Below are positions 17,666 through 25,025 of a stretch of DNA of 64,000 bases, in pieces. The stretch comes from Clostridia bacterium. GTDB taxonomy: Bacteria > Bacillota > Clostridia > UMGS1883 > UMGS1540. The notes beneath the pieces are model-generated. The model saw only the letters and a list, made by a program, of their open reading frames with translations, had not been told where the DNA came from and made no database searches. The first letter of the stretch is position 1, and every line of letters begins with the position of its first letter. The translations under genes and the position numbers were made by a program. The stretch covers positions 1 to 64,000 of the forward strand of contig JAFSAU010000051.1 in assembly GCA_017442155.1 (NCBI GenBank), given 5' to 3'.

Positions 17666-17812
17666 TTACTTGGATTCTTTTTCGCACTGCTGATTTGCAA
17701 TGCCGCAGCTGGTCTTGCAGGCAGACTGGCAAGAGGTCTGGCATTCACCACAGCCGCCGTTTTTCGCGCTTTCACAAAGATTACGTGTCACAATTGTTTT
17801 AATATGTTCCAT
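17666..17812 (-). CDS. scfA: SCIFF (six-cysteine) RiPP precursor peptide
   Basis: A 48-residue peptide. It starts MEHIKTIVTRNL, the conserved SCIFF leader, and has cysteines at 13, 21, 24, 28, 32, 36 and 43, with the family core CGECQTSCQSACKTSC (21-36) and ANQQC. In characterised SCIFFs the crosslink joins Cys32 to Thr37; here residue 37 is Gly (codon GGC), although Thr34 is present. The ATG follows ATGGAGGG. Promoter at 17844-17872. Downstream are the hairpin and the maturase. Confidence 0.93.
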   Translation of the reverse strand: MEHIKTIVTRNLCESAKNGGCGECQTSCQSACKTSCGIANQQCEKESK

Positions 17813-17843
17813 TTTGAAACCCTCCATAAATTCAGTTTTTTAC

Positions 17844-17872
17844 AGTATATCATATTTTTCCCGGAAAGTCAA
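17844..17872 (-). promoter_or_regulatory. Promoter for the SCIFF operon
   Basis: On the minus strand TTGACT (17872-17867) and TATACT (17849-17844) have a 17-base spacer; the SCIFF ATG is 32 bases downstream. Confidence 0.8.
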
Positions 17873-17957
17873 GCCCCTTTTGCCGCATTTTCAAAAAATG
17901 CAAAAAGCAATATTTGCTTACAGACTGTGCGGCAAGGAGCTGCAGCTTCCGTTTTGT

Positions 17958-19610
17958 TCAGGCTTCTCTATAGGGCGAGGCACTGTCAATAATAATCAGT
18001 TCTTCCGCTTCGTCCCATGAAATGCCGAAATCAAGCATTTTTCCAAGATCCCGGAGCCGGAAATAGTTATACCCGTCTATATTATAGGCCGCAAATACCG
18101 TCGTTACCCCGTCGATACTGACAGCTACATCATTCCGGACTGCTACGCTTGATTTCACCCATACAAGCCCCACGTCCTCGCCGGGGAGCGGCGTATAGTT
18201 CTTCCCTGTTGTGAGACGGATGATTTTTGCCGCTTCGTCCCATTCGACTTCAAAAGGCTTCTTTGTCCCCCGCATGAGTGCCGCAATATCCCGAAGCTTC
18301 ACATAATTGTATCCGTCAATATTATAGCAGTTTGCCCCTTCATATTCTCCGTCCACCAGAACGCCTCCATGCCCTGAAGCGGCGACCGTTTCGTTTTCCG
18401 AAAGCGGAGCCTCGCCGTAAGGCGTTACGCGCAGATAGTCTGTTCCCGATTCGGTTGTGAAAGAAAAAAGCCCGTTGCCGTGATATGCCACGTCATTTAC
18501 AGCGTGTACCCTCCTTTGCCCGTACACACCGGTATAGACTCTTTCCGCAACCTGCACACCGGCACTGTTATAAATGAAAAAGCGGTCGTACAGGTTTGCA
18601 AAATCCGTGGTAACGTTTCGCGTAATATAGTATTCGCCGCAACGGTAAAACGAGTCCCCCTGGCTGGTCAGAAGCACCTGCCCGGTCTTGTCGATAAGGC
18701 AGTTTTCCCGATCGTTTATCCGCGCATAGGAGATTCCGTTTTCAAAGCCGTAAACCAGTGCATACTGATACTCTGTCAAGAGATTCCCCTGCGCGTCAAT
18801 CACTGCATACAGTCCGTCCTTCTGCACACTGGCAAGACCGTCAGAAAAACGGGTGGCACCATCGTAAACAAAGGGGATTTTCACCTCGCCGGTAAAGGCA
18901 TCCACATAGCCGCACTTGCCGGTCTGCTTATCCTGGAGTGCCAGAAGATTTACGCCGTCGCGTAGCTTTCGGATGCGCCTGAACCGGCCGCGGCTGTCGA
19001 CAGAGTTTGCCGCCTCCAGTGCGTAGGTCGTTTTGGCATCAAACCAGGCACCCGGCGCTGCAAGCTCGTAATTTGTACCGTATTCAACAACAAATTCGCA
19101 GGTTTTGAGGTCAAACAGCGCAAGCATTCCGTCAAAGGTTTGCGTTACCACATATCCGTCAAGCGTCGGCGGTGTAATCCGGTCATATTCGTCTCCCGGC
19201 AGAATATAAGGCTGGTAGTCGTAGTCCCTGACCTCCAGGAACATTTCAGCTTCTTTGGGTGACAAACCGATCTTTCTGACGTAACCGTACTGCGCGGCGA
19301 CAATGTAGGAATTACTGCCCTCTACGCCGAAATAGCCGTCGATGAGATTGTAATAGGCCGCTTCCATGGGCGTACCCTCGTAAATCTTGCCGTCACCATC
19401 CATTGTGCAGCCGTATGCCTCGTCATAGTAATAATAGGTGTCATCGATGTAACACTCGTTCTCACTATAGATTTCTCCAAACTCTGCGGCCTCTGCCAGC
19501 TTCTTCTGCCAGGTGGCCTCAAGCCCTTCGGCGATGGTTTCTGCACCGGCGGCCATACCTATGCCGCAGAAAAGCAGCACCGCCGAAATAAAACAGATGA
19601 ATTTTTTCAT
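17958..19610 (-). CDS. Secreted WG-repeat protein with two stalk-type motifs
   Basis: A 550-residue exported protein: signal peptide (1-22), a long middle region with WG-repeat-like beta segments such as YVDAFTGEVKIPFVYDGA and GLYAVIDAQGNLLTEYQY, and two C-terminal copies of the YNIDGYNY-[VF]-[KR]-LRD motif, which in Clostridia marks copper-amine-oxidase-N-like surface domains. It probably sits on or near the cell wall; ligand unknown. The ATG follows AGGAGG and the promoter is at 19644-19672. No terminator was obvious; 17890-17957 shows nothing else. Confidence 0.75.
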   Translation of the reverse strand: MKKFICFISAVLLFCGIGMAAGAETIAEGLEATWQKKLAEAAEFGEIYSENECYIDDTYYYYDEAYGCTMDGDGKIYEGTPMEAAYYNLIDGYFGVEGSNSYIVAAQYGYVRKIGLSPKEAEMFLEVRDYDYQPYILPGDEYDRITPPTLDGYVVTQTFDGMLALFDLKTCEFVVEYGTNYELAAPGAWFDAKTTYALEAANSVDSRGRFRRIRKLRDGVNLLALQDKQTGKCGYVDAFTGEVKIPFVYDGATRFSDGLASVQKDGLYAVIDAQGNLLTEYQYALVYGFENGISYARINDRENCLIDKTGQVLLTSQGDSFYRCGEYYITRNVTTDFANLYDRFFIYNSAGVQVAERVYTGVYGQRRVHAVNDVAYHGNGLFSFTTESGTDYLRVTPYGEAPLSENETVAASGHGGVLVDGEYEGANCYNIDGYNYVKLRDIAALMRGTKKPFEVEWDEAAKIIRLTTGKNYTPLPGEDVGLVWVKSSVAVRNDVAVSIDGVTTVFAAYNIDGYNYFRLRDLGKMLDFGISWDEAEELIIIDSASPYREA

Positions 19611-19643
19611 GAGAATCCTCCTATGCTGTAAAAAATCATATAA

Positions 19644-19672
19644 ATTATATCATATTTACATAAAAAAAGCAA
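19644..19672 (-). promoter_or_regulatory. Promoter for the WG-repeat gene
   Basis: Minus strand TTGCTT (19672-19667) and TATAAT (19649-19644), 17-base spacer, 34 bases before the ATG. Confidence 0.75.
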
Positions 19673-19721
19673 CATTTTTTTCCGGCCTTTGAGAGAACTC
19701 CGGAGGGAAGGGAAGAACAGC

Positions 19722-19750
19722 TTGACAAAGAATGGGACTTTTGCTATAAT
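19722..19750 (+). promoter_or_regulatory. Promoter for the GH32 gene
   Basis: TTGACA (19722-19727) and TATAAT (19745-19750) with a 17-base spacer, 42 bases before the GH32 ATG. Confidence 0.85.
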
Positions 19751-19791
19751 AATGATGGTCAAGCTTCATGAACTGAAGAAGGAGATTTTTC

Positions 19792-20895
19792 ATGGATTAC
19801 TTACAAAAACCAAAATACCACTGCAAGCCTTTAAAGGGATGGGTGAACGATCCGAACGGACTGGTGTATTTCGACGGATATTACCATGTCTTTTATCAAT
19901 ATTCTCCTCATTTTGAAACACCGGGACAGGAGCCGAAGCACTGGGGACACGCACGAACAAAGGACTTTCTGCAGTGGGAGGAGCTTGGGGTTGCACTGTA
20001 TCCGGATAAGCCTTACGATTGCGGAGGATGCTGGTCAGGAACAGCGATTGTGAAGGAGAATGTGCTCTATTTGTTCTATTCCTCGCTGGATAAGCCGGAA
20101 AATGGAGAAAAAGAAAGGCAAACTGTCAGTGTGGCGTATTCCAGGGATGGCATTCATTTTGAAAAGTACGAAAAAAATCCGATTATTGAAAGCTTTCCCA
20201 CAGACGGGGGACCGGAGTTCCGCGATCCGGCGGTAACCTGTATAAACGGAAAATATTATTGTGTAATGGCAACCGGACATCCCGGTTCCGGAAAGGGAAG
20301 ATTACTTCTTTATAAAAGCAGAAATCTGCTGGACTGGCAATATGGCGGCATCCTGCAGGAGTGGGACAATTGCTATTATACGGAATGTCCCTCGTTCGTG
20401 TCGATGGGTGACCGCTGTCTGCTCACCGTGTCCGTTTGTCCCCGGGATAAGGAACGGTATTTTTCTCTTATGTACGGACGTTTTGAAGACGGTGTCTTTT
20501 ATCCTGAAATTATCGGTGAAACCGACAAAGGCCCCGACCAGTATGCCGGGCAGGTATTTAAGGACCATTTGGGTCGGGTACTTCTTATAACCTGGATTCC
20601 CGGCTGGGCCTACAGAGGATATGCAAAGCGGGATGTCGGCTGTATGTCGGTCCCGCGGCAGATTTTTATAAAGGACGGTAAGCTGTACGGCTATCCCGTC
20701 CGGGAACTGCATCACCTCATGAAGGATAATGACCCGGCGGTACAAAAAACGGAGGATGGCTTTTGCATTCAACGGACAAACCGGGAACCCGTTGTACACC
20801 GCGGCGAGGTTACGGATTTGAAAATTTTCCGGGACGAATTTATTCTGGAGGTCTTTGTGAACGGCGGACAGGAGATTTACTCGGTTTTGCTGTAA
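19792..20895 (+). CDS. Short glycoside hydrolase family 32 enzyme
   Basis: Likely hydrolyses beta-fructosides such as sucrose, sucrose-6-phosphate or fructans. All catalytic landmarks of GH32 are present: WVNDPNG with nucleophile Asp20, WSG at 81-83, FRDP with Asp145 as transition-state stabiliser, and ECP with Glu198 as acid/base. At 367 residues it is about 120 shorter than usual: the five-bladed propeller is intact, but the C-terminal beta-sandwich is reduced to a stub ending LEVFVNGG. No signal peptide, so cytoplasmic. The ATG follows AGAAGGAG. No PTS or transporter gene is adjacent. Confidence 0.85.
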   Translation: MDYLQKPKYHCKPLKGWVNDPNGLVYFDGYYHVFYQYSPHFETPGQEPKHWGHARTKDFLQWEELGVALYPDKPYDCGGCWSGTAIVKENVLYLFYSSLDKPENGEKERQTVSVAYSRDGIHFEKYEKNPIIESFPTDGGPEFRDPAVTCINGKYYCVMATGHPGSGKGRLLLYKSRNLLDWQYGGILQEWDNCYYTECPSFVSMGDRCLLTVSVCPRDKERYFSLMYGRFEDGVFYPEIIGETDKGPDQYAGQVFKDHLGRVLLITWIPGWAYRGYAKRDVGCMSVPRQIFIKDGKLYGYPVRELHHLMKDNDPAVQKTEDGFCIQRTNREPVVHRGEVTDLKIFRDEFILEVFVNGGQEIYSVLL

Positions 20896-20910
20896 AATAC
20901 ACCTAAGGGC

Positions 20911-20939
20911 TTGACAAGACATACAATATATGATAGAAT
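20911..20939 (+). promoter_or_regulatory. Promoter for the FMN riboswitch-ribU transcript
   Basis: TTGACA (20911-20916) and TAGAAT (20934-20939) with a 17-base spacer, directly before the riboswitch. Confidence 0.8.
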
Positions 20940-20952
20940 AGGAAAAAAGCGA

Positions 20953-21065
20953 ATACACTTCGGGGCAGGGTGCAATTCCCGACCGGCGGTACAGTCCGCG
21001 AGCGCATGGCGCATGAATTGGTGAAATTCCAATACCGACAGTTACAGTCTGGATGAAAGAAGATG
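20953..21065 (+). ncRNA. FMN riboswitch (RFN element)
   Basis: The diagnostic blocks occur in order: TTCGGGGCAGGGTG, AATTCCCGACCGGCGGTA, CAGTCCGCGAGCGC, GGTGAAATTCCAATACCGACA and AGTCTGGATGAAAGAAG. It lies upstream of a riboflavin transporter gene and is followed by a terminator hairpin (21110-21138), so FMN binding should stop transcription. Confidence 0.96.
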
Positions 21066-21109
21066 CATTTGTATAAAACCGTTTTCCGGCTTTATGTTTG
21101 TTTTGCACG

Positions 21110-21138
21110 GCACCGAAGGGATTCCTTTGGTGCATTTT
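21110..21138 (+). terminator. Riboswitch-controlled terminator before ribU
   Basis: GCACCGAAGG (21110-21119) pairs with CCTTTGGTGC (21124-21133) and is followed by ATTTTTA. It is the expected off-state structure of the FMN riboswitch. Confidence 0.85.
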
Positions 21139-21159
21139 TAATTTTCGGAGGAGAAAACC

Positions 21160-21795
21160 ATGAAAACAAAAAAACTGACAACACTGGCCCTTTTATGTGC
21201 CATCGCCTATGCCGTGATGTATGTAAGCAAGCTGTTTCCACCCGTCGTTCTCTTTTTGCAGTACGACCCCAAGGACGTGATTATCGCCCTCGGCGGATTT
21301 ATTTACGGACCGCTTTCGGCACTGGCCATTTCCGCGGTGGTATCGCTTTTGGAGCTGGTGACCGTAAGTGATACAGGATTCATCGGCCTTGTGATGAATA
21401 TTATTTCGTCCTGCACCTTTGCCTGTACCGCGTCCATTCTATATAAGTATCGGCGCACGCTGTCGGGTGCGGTTATCGGTCTTGTTTCGGGCTGTTTTCT
21501 GACCACGGTGGCTATGCTTTTATGGAACTATTTCATCACGCCCATTTACATGCATCTGCCCCGGGAGACCGTGGCGGCACTGCTTCTGCCGGCCTTTCTG
21601 CCCTTCAACCTCATTAAGGGCGGCATGAATGCGGCCATTATGCTTCTTATTTATAAGCCCGTGGTTTCGGCATTGCGAAAGGCCGGGCTGATTCCCCCTT
21701 CAAATTCCACGGATCGGCGTATGAGCCTGCCCGTGACGATTGTAGCTGTGCTGGTGCTCTTGTGCCTTGCCGGGGCGATTTTGATTTTAAAATAA
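21160..21795 (+). CDS. ribU: Riboflavin ECF transporter S component
   Basis: RibU is the membrane substrate-binding subunit that captures riboflavin and works with the shared EcfA/EcfA'/EcfT module, encoded elsewhere. The 211-residue protein has about five to six hydrophobic helices, the N-terminal ALLCAIAYAV with the ECF-module contact pattern, YDPKDVIIALGGFIYGP typical of RibU, and PFNLIKGGMNA late in the chain. The ATG follows GGAGGAG. Control by the FMN riboswitch upstream strongly supports riboflavin as substrate. Confidence 0.94.
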   Translation: MKTKKLTTLALLCAIAYAVMYVSKLFPPVVLFLQYDPKDVIIALGGFIYGPLSALAISAVVSLLELVTVSDTGFIGLVMNIISSCTFACTASILYKYRRTLSGAVIGLVSGCFLTTVAMLLWNYFITPIYMHLPRETVAALLLPAFLPFNLIKGGMNAAIMLLIYKPVVSALRKAGLIPPSNSTDRRMSLPVTIVAVLVLLCLAGAILILK

Positions 21796-21797
21796 GA

Positions 21798-21986
21798 AAA
21801 GTTCGCTTTGGCCCTGCGCTATTCGCTTGCATGCAGTATAGTATATACTGGAAAAAGCGTGCGCTCTGATTGTTCGCCTCCCTTGTTTTTTTATTTGGTG
21901 GTCGACATTTAATCGTGTGGTAACGTTAAAGTCAGAGATGCTGCGTTTTTCGGTGTGTCTCCCCCCAGAGAGGCACACTTTTTTAT
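21798..21986 (+). ncRNA. Unknown structured RNA element, copy 1
   Basis: Begins right after the ribU stop. It holds AAAAAGCGTGCGCTCTGATT (from 21852), a variable middle, and a 47-base block (21915-21961) that differs from copy 2 at only four positions, then a terminator hairpin (GTGTGTCTC / GAGGCACAC) with a T-run. CTCTGA pairs with GTCAGAG across the middle. Upstream it has an extra hairpin at 21834-21850. It may serve as the ribU terminator or be a relic of the copy 2 regulator. No known RNA family was recognised. Confidence 0.5.
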
Positions 21987-22035
21987 GTATAATTTCCTAT
22001 AATTTCAAAAATTTTCCATTTTTTTGAAAAAAGTA

Positions 22036-22064
22036 TTGCTTTTTCTGTCAAAATATGGTATTAT
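22036..22064 (+). promoter_or_regulatory. Probable promoter for RNA element copy 2 and abrB
   Basis: TTGCTT (22036-22041) and TATTAT (22059-22064) are 17 bases apart; an overlapping TATAAT at 22062 is an alternative -10. Confidence 0.5.
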
Positions 22065-22071
22065 AATAGCA

Positions 22072-22248
22072 CCACACTATTATGGCGTGCAAGACACGCT
22101 GCTCATTAAGTTACAGTGTACGCTTTGGCAAAAGCGTACGCTCTGATTTCTTATGCTGTTTCTTAATGAGTGCATGGGTGTGGTAACCTTGAGGTCAGAG
22201 ATGCTACGTTTTTCGGTGTGTCTCTGAAAACGAGGCACACTTTTTTTA
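22072..22248 (+). ncRNA. Unknown structured RNA element, copy 2, upstream of abrB-like gene
   Basis: Several stems can be drawn: GCGTG/CACGC at its start; CTCATTAAG (22102-22110) with CTTAATGAG (22162-22170); a hairpin GTACGCTTT / AAAGCGTAC; and a competing long-range stem in which AAAAGCGTA-CG-CTCTGA pairs with TCAGAG-ATGC-TACGTTTTT. It ends in a terminator (GTGTGTCTC / GAGGCACAC, T7) 28 bases before the AbrB-like gene. Mutually exclusive stems before a terminator look like a riboswitch or attenuator, but I match no known class. Confidence 0.55.
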
Positions 22249-22275
22249 TTTTCCAAAGCGAAAGGAGCAAGGCGT

Positions 22276-22515
22276 ATGCTGGAATTAGGGATAATCCGCA
22301 AAATGGAGGATAACGGACGGGTGGTCATTCCTGCCGAGATCCGGAGGGAGATGAAATGGGAGCATTATACCCCATTGGAACTCTTTATTGATCAAGGCGG
22401 CGTTCTTCTGCGAACGTATGAAAAGACCTGTGTTTTCTGCGGCGGCAGGGACGATGTGCAGCTTTTTGAAAACAAACCCATTTGTCAAAGCTGTATCAAC
22501 CGTTTACAAAAATAA
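22276..22515 (+). CDS. AbrB/SpoVT-type regulator with zinc-ribbon tail
   Basis: The first 50 residues form a swapped-hairpin AbrB domain (LGIIRKMEDNGRVVIPAEIR), a DNA-binding dimer fold used by transition-state regulators. The C-terminus adds CVFCGG and CQSC, a four-cysteine zinc ribbon, as in several clostridial AbrB homologues. Total 79 residues. The ATG follows AAAGGAG. It sits just after the terminator of RNA element copy 2, so read-through of that terminator would set its level, and it is followed by a 22-bp perfect terminator. Confidence 0.85.
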   Translation: MLELGIIRKMEDNGRVVIPAEIRREMKWEHYTPLELFIDQGGVLLRTYEKTCVFCGGRDDVQLFENKPICQSCINRLQK

Positions 22516-22520
22516 TACAA

Positions 22521-22584
22521 TGAAATCCCCCGTTATAGGAACGGCACAAACCGGTGCAGTTCCTATAACGGGGGATTTCATTTT
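22521..22584 (+). terminator. Strong terminator after abrB-like gene
   Basis: A perfect 22-bp stem (22521-22542 with 22559-22580) with a 16-base loop, followed by TTTTCGG. It can act on both strands and so also closes the leftward XRE transcript. Confidence 0.85.
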
Positions 22585-22669
22585 CGGACATAGTTCGGAA
22601 CTTTTTTAATGCAAGGCTTCTCCCCGAGCAAAAGCGTAAGCTTTGGGTTTTTAAACATTTGTTAGTGCA

Positions 22670-22915
22670 CTAATCATCCACATCCGTTAACTTACTGATG
22701 GGAACACCTAATGCTTTGCTGATTTTAAAAAGCGACTTCAAAGATGGAACATACACGGTGCTCGGACCTTCAAGCTGTGAAATAAAATTCAGTGACACCT
22801 CGCTATATTCACTTAACTGTTCTTGTGTCATATTGGCAAGCCGTCTGTAATATCCCACCTTCAACCCAACTTTTATGATAAACATTTGATATTCTTTTTC
22901 ATTGAAATAGCTCAT
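22670..22915 (-). CDS. XRE-family HTH transcriptional regulator
   Basis: An 81-residue single-domain regulator. The Cro/C1 helix-turn-helix runs from about residue 12: LKVGYYRRLANMTQEQLSEY, then SLNFISQLE as the recognition helix and a final KALGVPISKL. The ATG at 22915 follows GGAGAG; a TTG five codons earlier overlaps that site and is less likely. A clear rightward promoter (22954-22982) lies back-to-back with it and may be its target. No terminator specific to it except the shared hairpin at 22521-22580. Confidence 0.88.
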   Translation of the reverse strand: MSYFNEKEYQMFIIKVGLKVGYYRRLANMTQEQLSEYSEVSLNFISQLEGPSTVYVPSLKSLFKISKALGVPISKLTDVDD

Positions 22916-22953
22916 TATATTTCTCTCCAAGTATTTTTATTTATTATATACTA

Positions 22954-22982
22954 TTGACAAATACATTTTTACTATGTATAAT
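22954..22982 (+). promoter_or_regulatory. Orphan rightward promoter opposite the XRE gene
   Basis: TTGACA (22954-22959) and TATAAT (22977-22982) with a 17-base spacer, a perfect consensus. No rightward gene lies downstream before mreB, which is encoded on the other strand. Confidence 0.7.
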
Positions 22983-22988
22983 TTATGA

Positions 22989-23140
22989 AAAGCTTATTAT
23001 TTATTATGTTTAAAGTTTTTGTGAGAAAAAAGAGTGCAGATTGGTGAAACGGATATAATCCCCTTAGAATAGTTTTGAAACATTTTTGTTATTTCAAGTG
23101 TCTACTCTAAGGGGATTATAGTAAAACTTGTGTTTTTTTA
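22989..23140 (+). ncRNA. Candidate small RNA ending in a long hairpin
   Basis: From the orphan promoter a transcript of about 150 bases would run into a perfect 15-bp stem (23054-23068 with 23106-23120) whose 37-base loop can fold further through TTGAAA/TTTCAA, followed by a T-rich stretch ending in TTTTTTT. No ORF with a ribosome site is present. The hairpin could equally be the leftward terminator for mreB. The remainder of 22916-23232 shows no gene. Confidence 0.4.
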
Positions 23141-23232
23141 CACTCCTGTTTTTACGAATACCTTGCTATTATATTTATTGGTTGCCTTTTTGCATTCTGG
23201 ACTTCGCTTTCATATACGAAGAATTGGTGGTA

Positions 23233-24258
23233 TCAGACCTGATACTTCCGTTTACTGATGCTGATATTTTCCTTCAATGCATCGATATTATCGAGTGCCT
23301 TACCTGTACCGATAGCGACGCAGGAAACGGCATCTTCGGCAACACGGACGCTGATGCCGGTTTCCTTCTGCAGAAGGAGGTCCAGCCCGTGAATCAGAGA
23401 ACCGCCGCCGGTCAGAACAATACCGCTGTTGCTGATATCGCCCACCAGCTCCGGCGGGGTTTTTTCCAGAACGGAATGTACAGCGTCTACAATAGCGGCT
23501 GCCGGTTCCTCTAAGGCTTCCAGCATTTCGGACGAGGAAACCGTCACCGTTTTCGGCAGACCCGAAACGAGACAGCGGCCGCGGATTTCCATGGTTTCGT
23601 TTTCTTCGCGGGGGTATACACAGCCGATTTTGATTTTCATATCCTCTGCTGTGCGGTCACCGATGGAAATGTTATGTTTTTTACGGATAAAGCGCACCAG
23701 CGTTTCGTCAAACGCGTCACCGGCCACCTTGATGGAATTGCTGACAACAAGACCGCCCAGGGAAATAACCGCCACGTCTGTGGTGCCGCCGCCGATATCC
23801 ACTACCATACTGCCGTAGGGTTTGGCAATGTCAATGCCGGCACCGATAGCCGCGGCAATCGGCTCTTCAATCAGATGTACCCGTCTGGCACCGGCCTGCA
23901 TGGCGGCGTCGATAACGGCGCGTTCCTCTACCTCGGTAACCCCGCTGGGAACGCAGACAATAACGTTCGGACGGAACAGCCGCTTACTGCATACCTTTTT
24001 GAGAAAATACTTGAGCATTTTCTCCGTGGTATCATAGTCGGAAATTACGCCGTCGCGAAGCGGACGGATGGCCACGATGTTGCCCGGTGTACGGCCAATC
24101 ATGCGTTGGGCTTCCAGACCCACTTCCTGCACCTTACCTGTATTTTTGTCAATGGAAACAACGGATGGCTCCTTCAGCACAATTCCCCTTCCTCTTACGT
24201 ATACGAGGACGGAAGCGGTGCCGAGGTCGATACCGATATCTTGTCCATAGCCTAACAT
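23233..24258 (-). CDS. mreB: Rod shape-determining protein MreB/Mbl
   Basis: Bacterial actin homologue that forms filaments under the membrane and steers the elongation machinery of the cell wall. The 341 residues are full length. ATPase motifs of the actin fold are visible: DIGIDLGTASVLVYVRGRG near the start, ADAxIGGGTT-type VDIGGGTTDVAVISLGG near 160, and LTGGGSLIHGLD near 285. It is alone, without mreC, mreD or rodA, which fits an Mbl/MreBH-type paralogue. ATG follows AGGAGG; promoter at 24306-24334. Confidence 0.95.
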   Translation of the reverse strand: MLGYGQDIGIDLGTASVLVYVRGRGIVLKEPSVVSIDKNTGKVQEVGLEAQRMIGRTPGNIVAIRPLRDGVISDYDTTEKMLKYFLKKVCSKRLFRPNVIVCVPSGVTEVEERAVIDAAMQAGARRVHLIEEPIAAAIGAGIDIAKPYGSMVVDIGGGTTDVAVISLGGLVVSNSIKVAGDAFDETLVRFIRKKHNISIGDRTAEDMKIKIGCVYPREENETMEIRGRCLVSGLPKTVTVSSSEMLEALEEPAAAIVDAVHSVLEKTPPELVGDISNSGIVLTGGGSLIHGLDLLLQKETGISVRVAEDAVSCVAIGTGKALDNIDALKENISISKRKYQV

Positions 24259-24305
24259 ATAACAAATACCTCCTGTATAGAATTACTGTTTTTACTGTAC
24301 CTATT

Positions 24306-24334
24306 ATTATATAATTTTTTCCACCGGAAAGCAA
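24306..24334 (-). promoter_or_regulatory. Promoter for mreB
   Basis: Minus strand TTGCTT (24334-24329) and TATAAT (24311-24306), 17-base spacer. Confidence 0.75.
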
Positions 24335-24395
24335 TTCTTTTTTTTAAAAGTTTTTCACGAAATTTTTTTGGATTTTTAGTATATATTATCCAAAA

Positions 24396-25025
24396 TCAGA
24401 TTTCTTTATTCTCTGCATCCGTCAGTCGGAGACGGGTATAGCGGCAAAAACCGGGCGTATAGCCGGGAATGTGCTCACCCATGGCATCCATCACGGTGGA
24501 GGGCTTCAGGTTTGCCTGGCTGCCTGTCGCAAGACGGAGAAAAAGGGTGCCGTCCTCTATTCTTGCATCGAAAATATCGGGACGGATATCGGCGGTTTTA
24601 ACGCCGCTCTTCGTTTTTTTCTCTGTCAGAATTTCTGTTTTTTTCATGAACGCATCCAGCTGGTCCGCTGTCGGAAGCGTTTCGGGAAGGACAGTATACT
24701 CTGCCCGTGAAACTGCCGAAAACCGGTTTTTCTCGCAGGGCACTGCCTCCACAATTTCAATGCCGCGGGGCATTTTCGGTGCCAGCTGTGCGGCAAGGGC
24801 AGGACAAGGGGCCGTAAGTTCCACCTCAAAAAGCTCCCGTTCTCCCGTAATGCCAACCCCTAAGGGATGGGCAAAGGACAGGCAGGGGTGGGGGTTAAAC
24901 CCTTCGGAAAACTTCAGCGGCAGCTCTGCCCGGCGCATGGCTCGCTGAATCAGCCGCAGAAAATCCAGATGGGAGACGAATTTCGCGTCGCCGCGTTTTG
25001 AGTACCGTACAATATATTTATGCAT
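24396..25025 (-). CDS. TIGR03936 family radical-SAM-linked protein (DUF2344)
   Basis: A 209-residue protein that in many Firmicutes is encoded directly after, or fused to, the large TIGR03960 radical SAM protein, as here. The N-terminus reads YIVRYSKRGDAKFVSHLDFL and contains the conserved SEGFNPHPCLSFAHPLGVG block. The biochemical role is unknown. The ATG at 25025 overlaps the upstream radical SAM gene by eight bases; longer starts upstream lack a ribosome site. It is the last gene of its operon; a weak hairpin lies near 24370-24400. Confidence 0.88.
   Translation of the reverse strand: MHKYIVRYSKRGDAKFVSHLDFLRLIQRAMRRAELPLKFSEGFNPHPCLSFAHPLGVGITGERELFEVELTAPCPALAAQLAPKMPRGIEIVEAVPCEKNRFSAVSRAEYTVLPETLPTADQLDAFMKKTEILTEKKTKSGVKTADIRPDIFDARIEDGTLFLRLATGSQANLKPSTVMDAMGEHIPGYTPGFCRYTRLRLTDAENKEI

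Noticed and set aside
17660-17992. Plus-strand frame of 110 codons over the SCIFF gene
   Set aside because: Antisense to the 48-residue SCIFF precursor, which has promoter, ribosome site and family motif.
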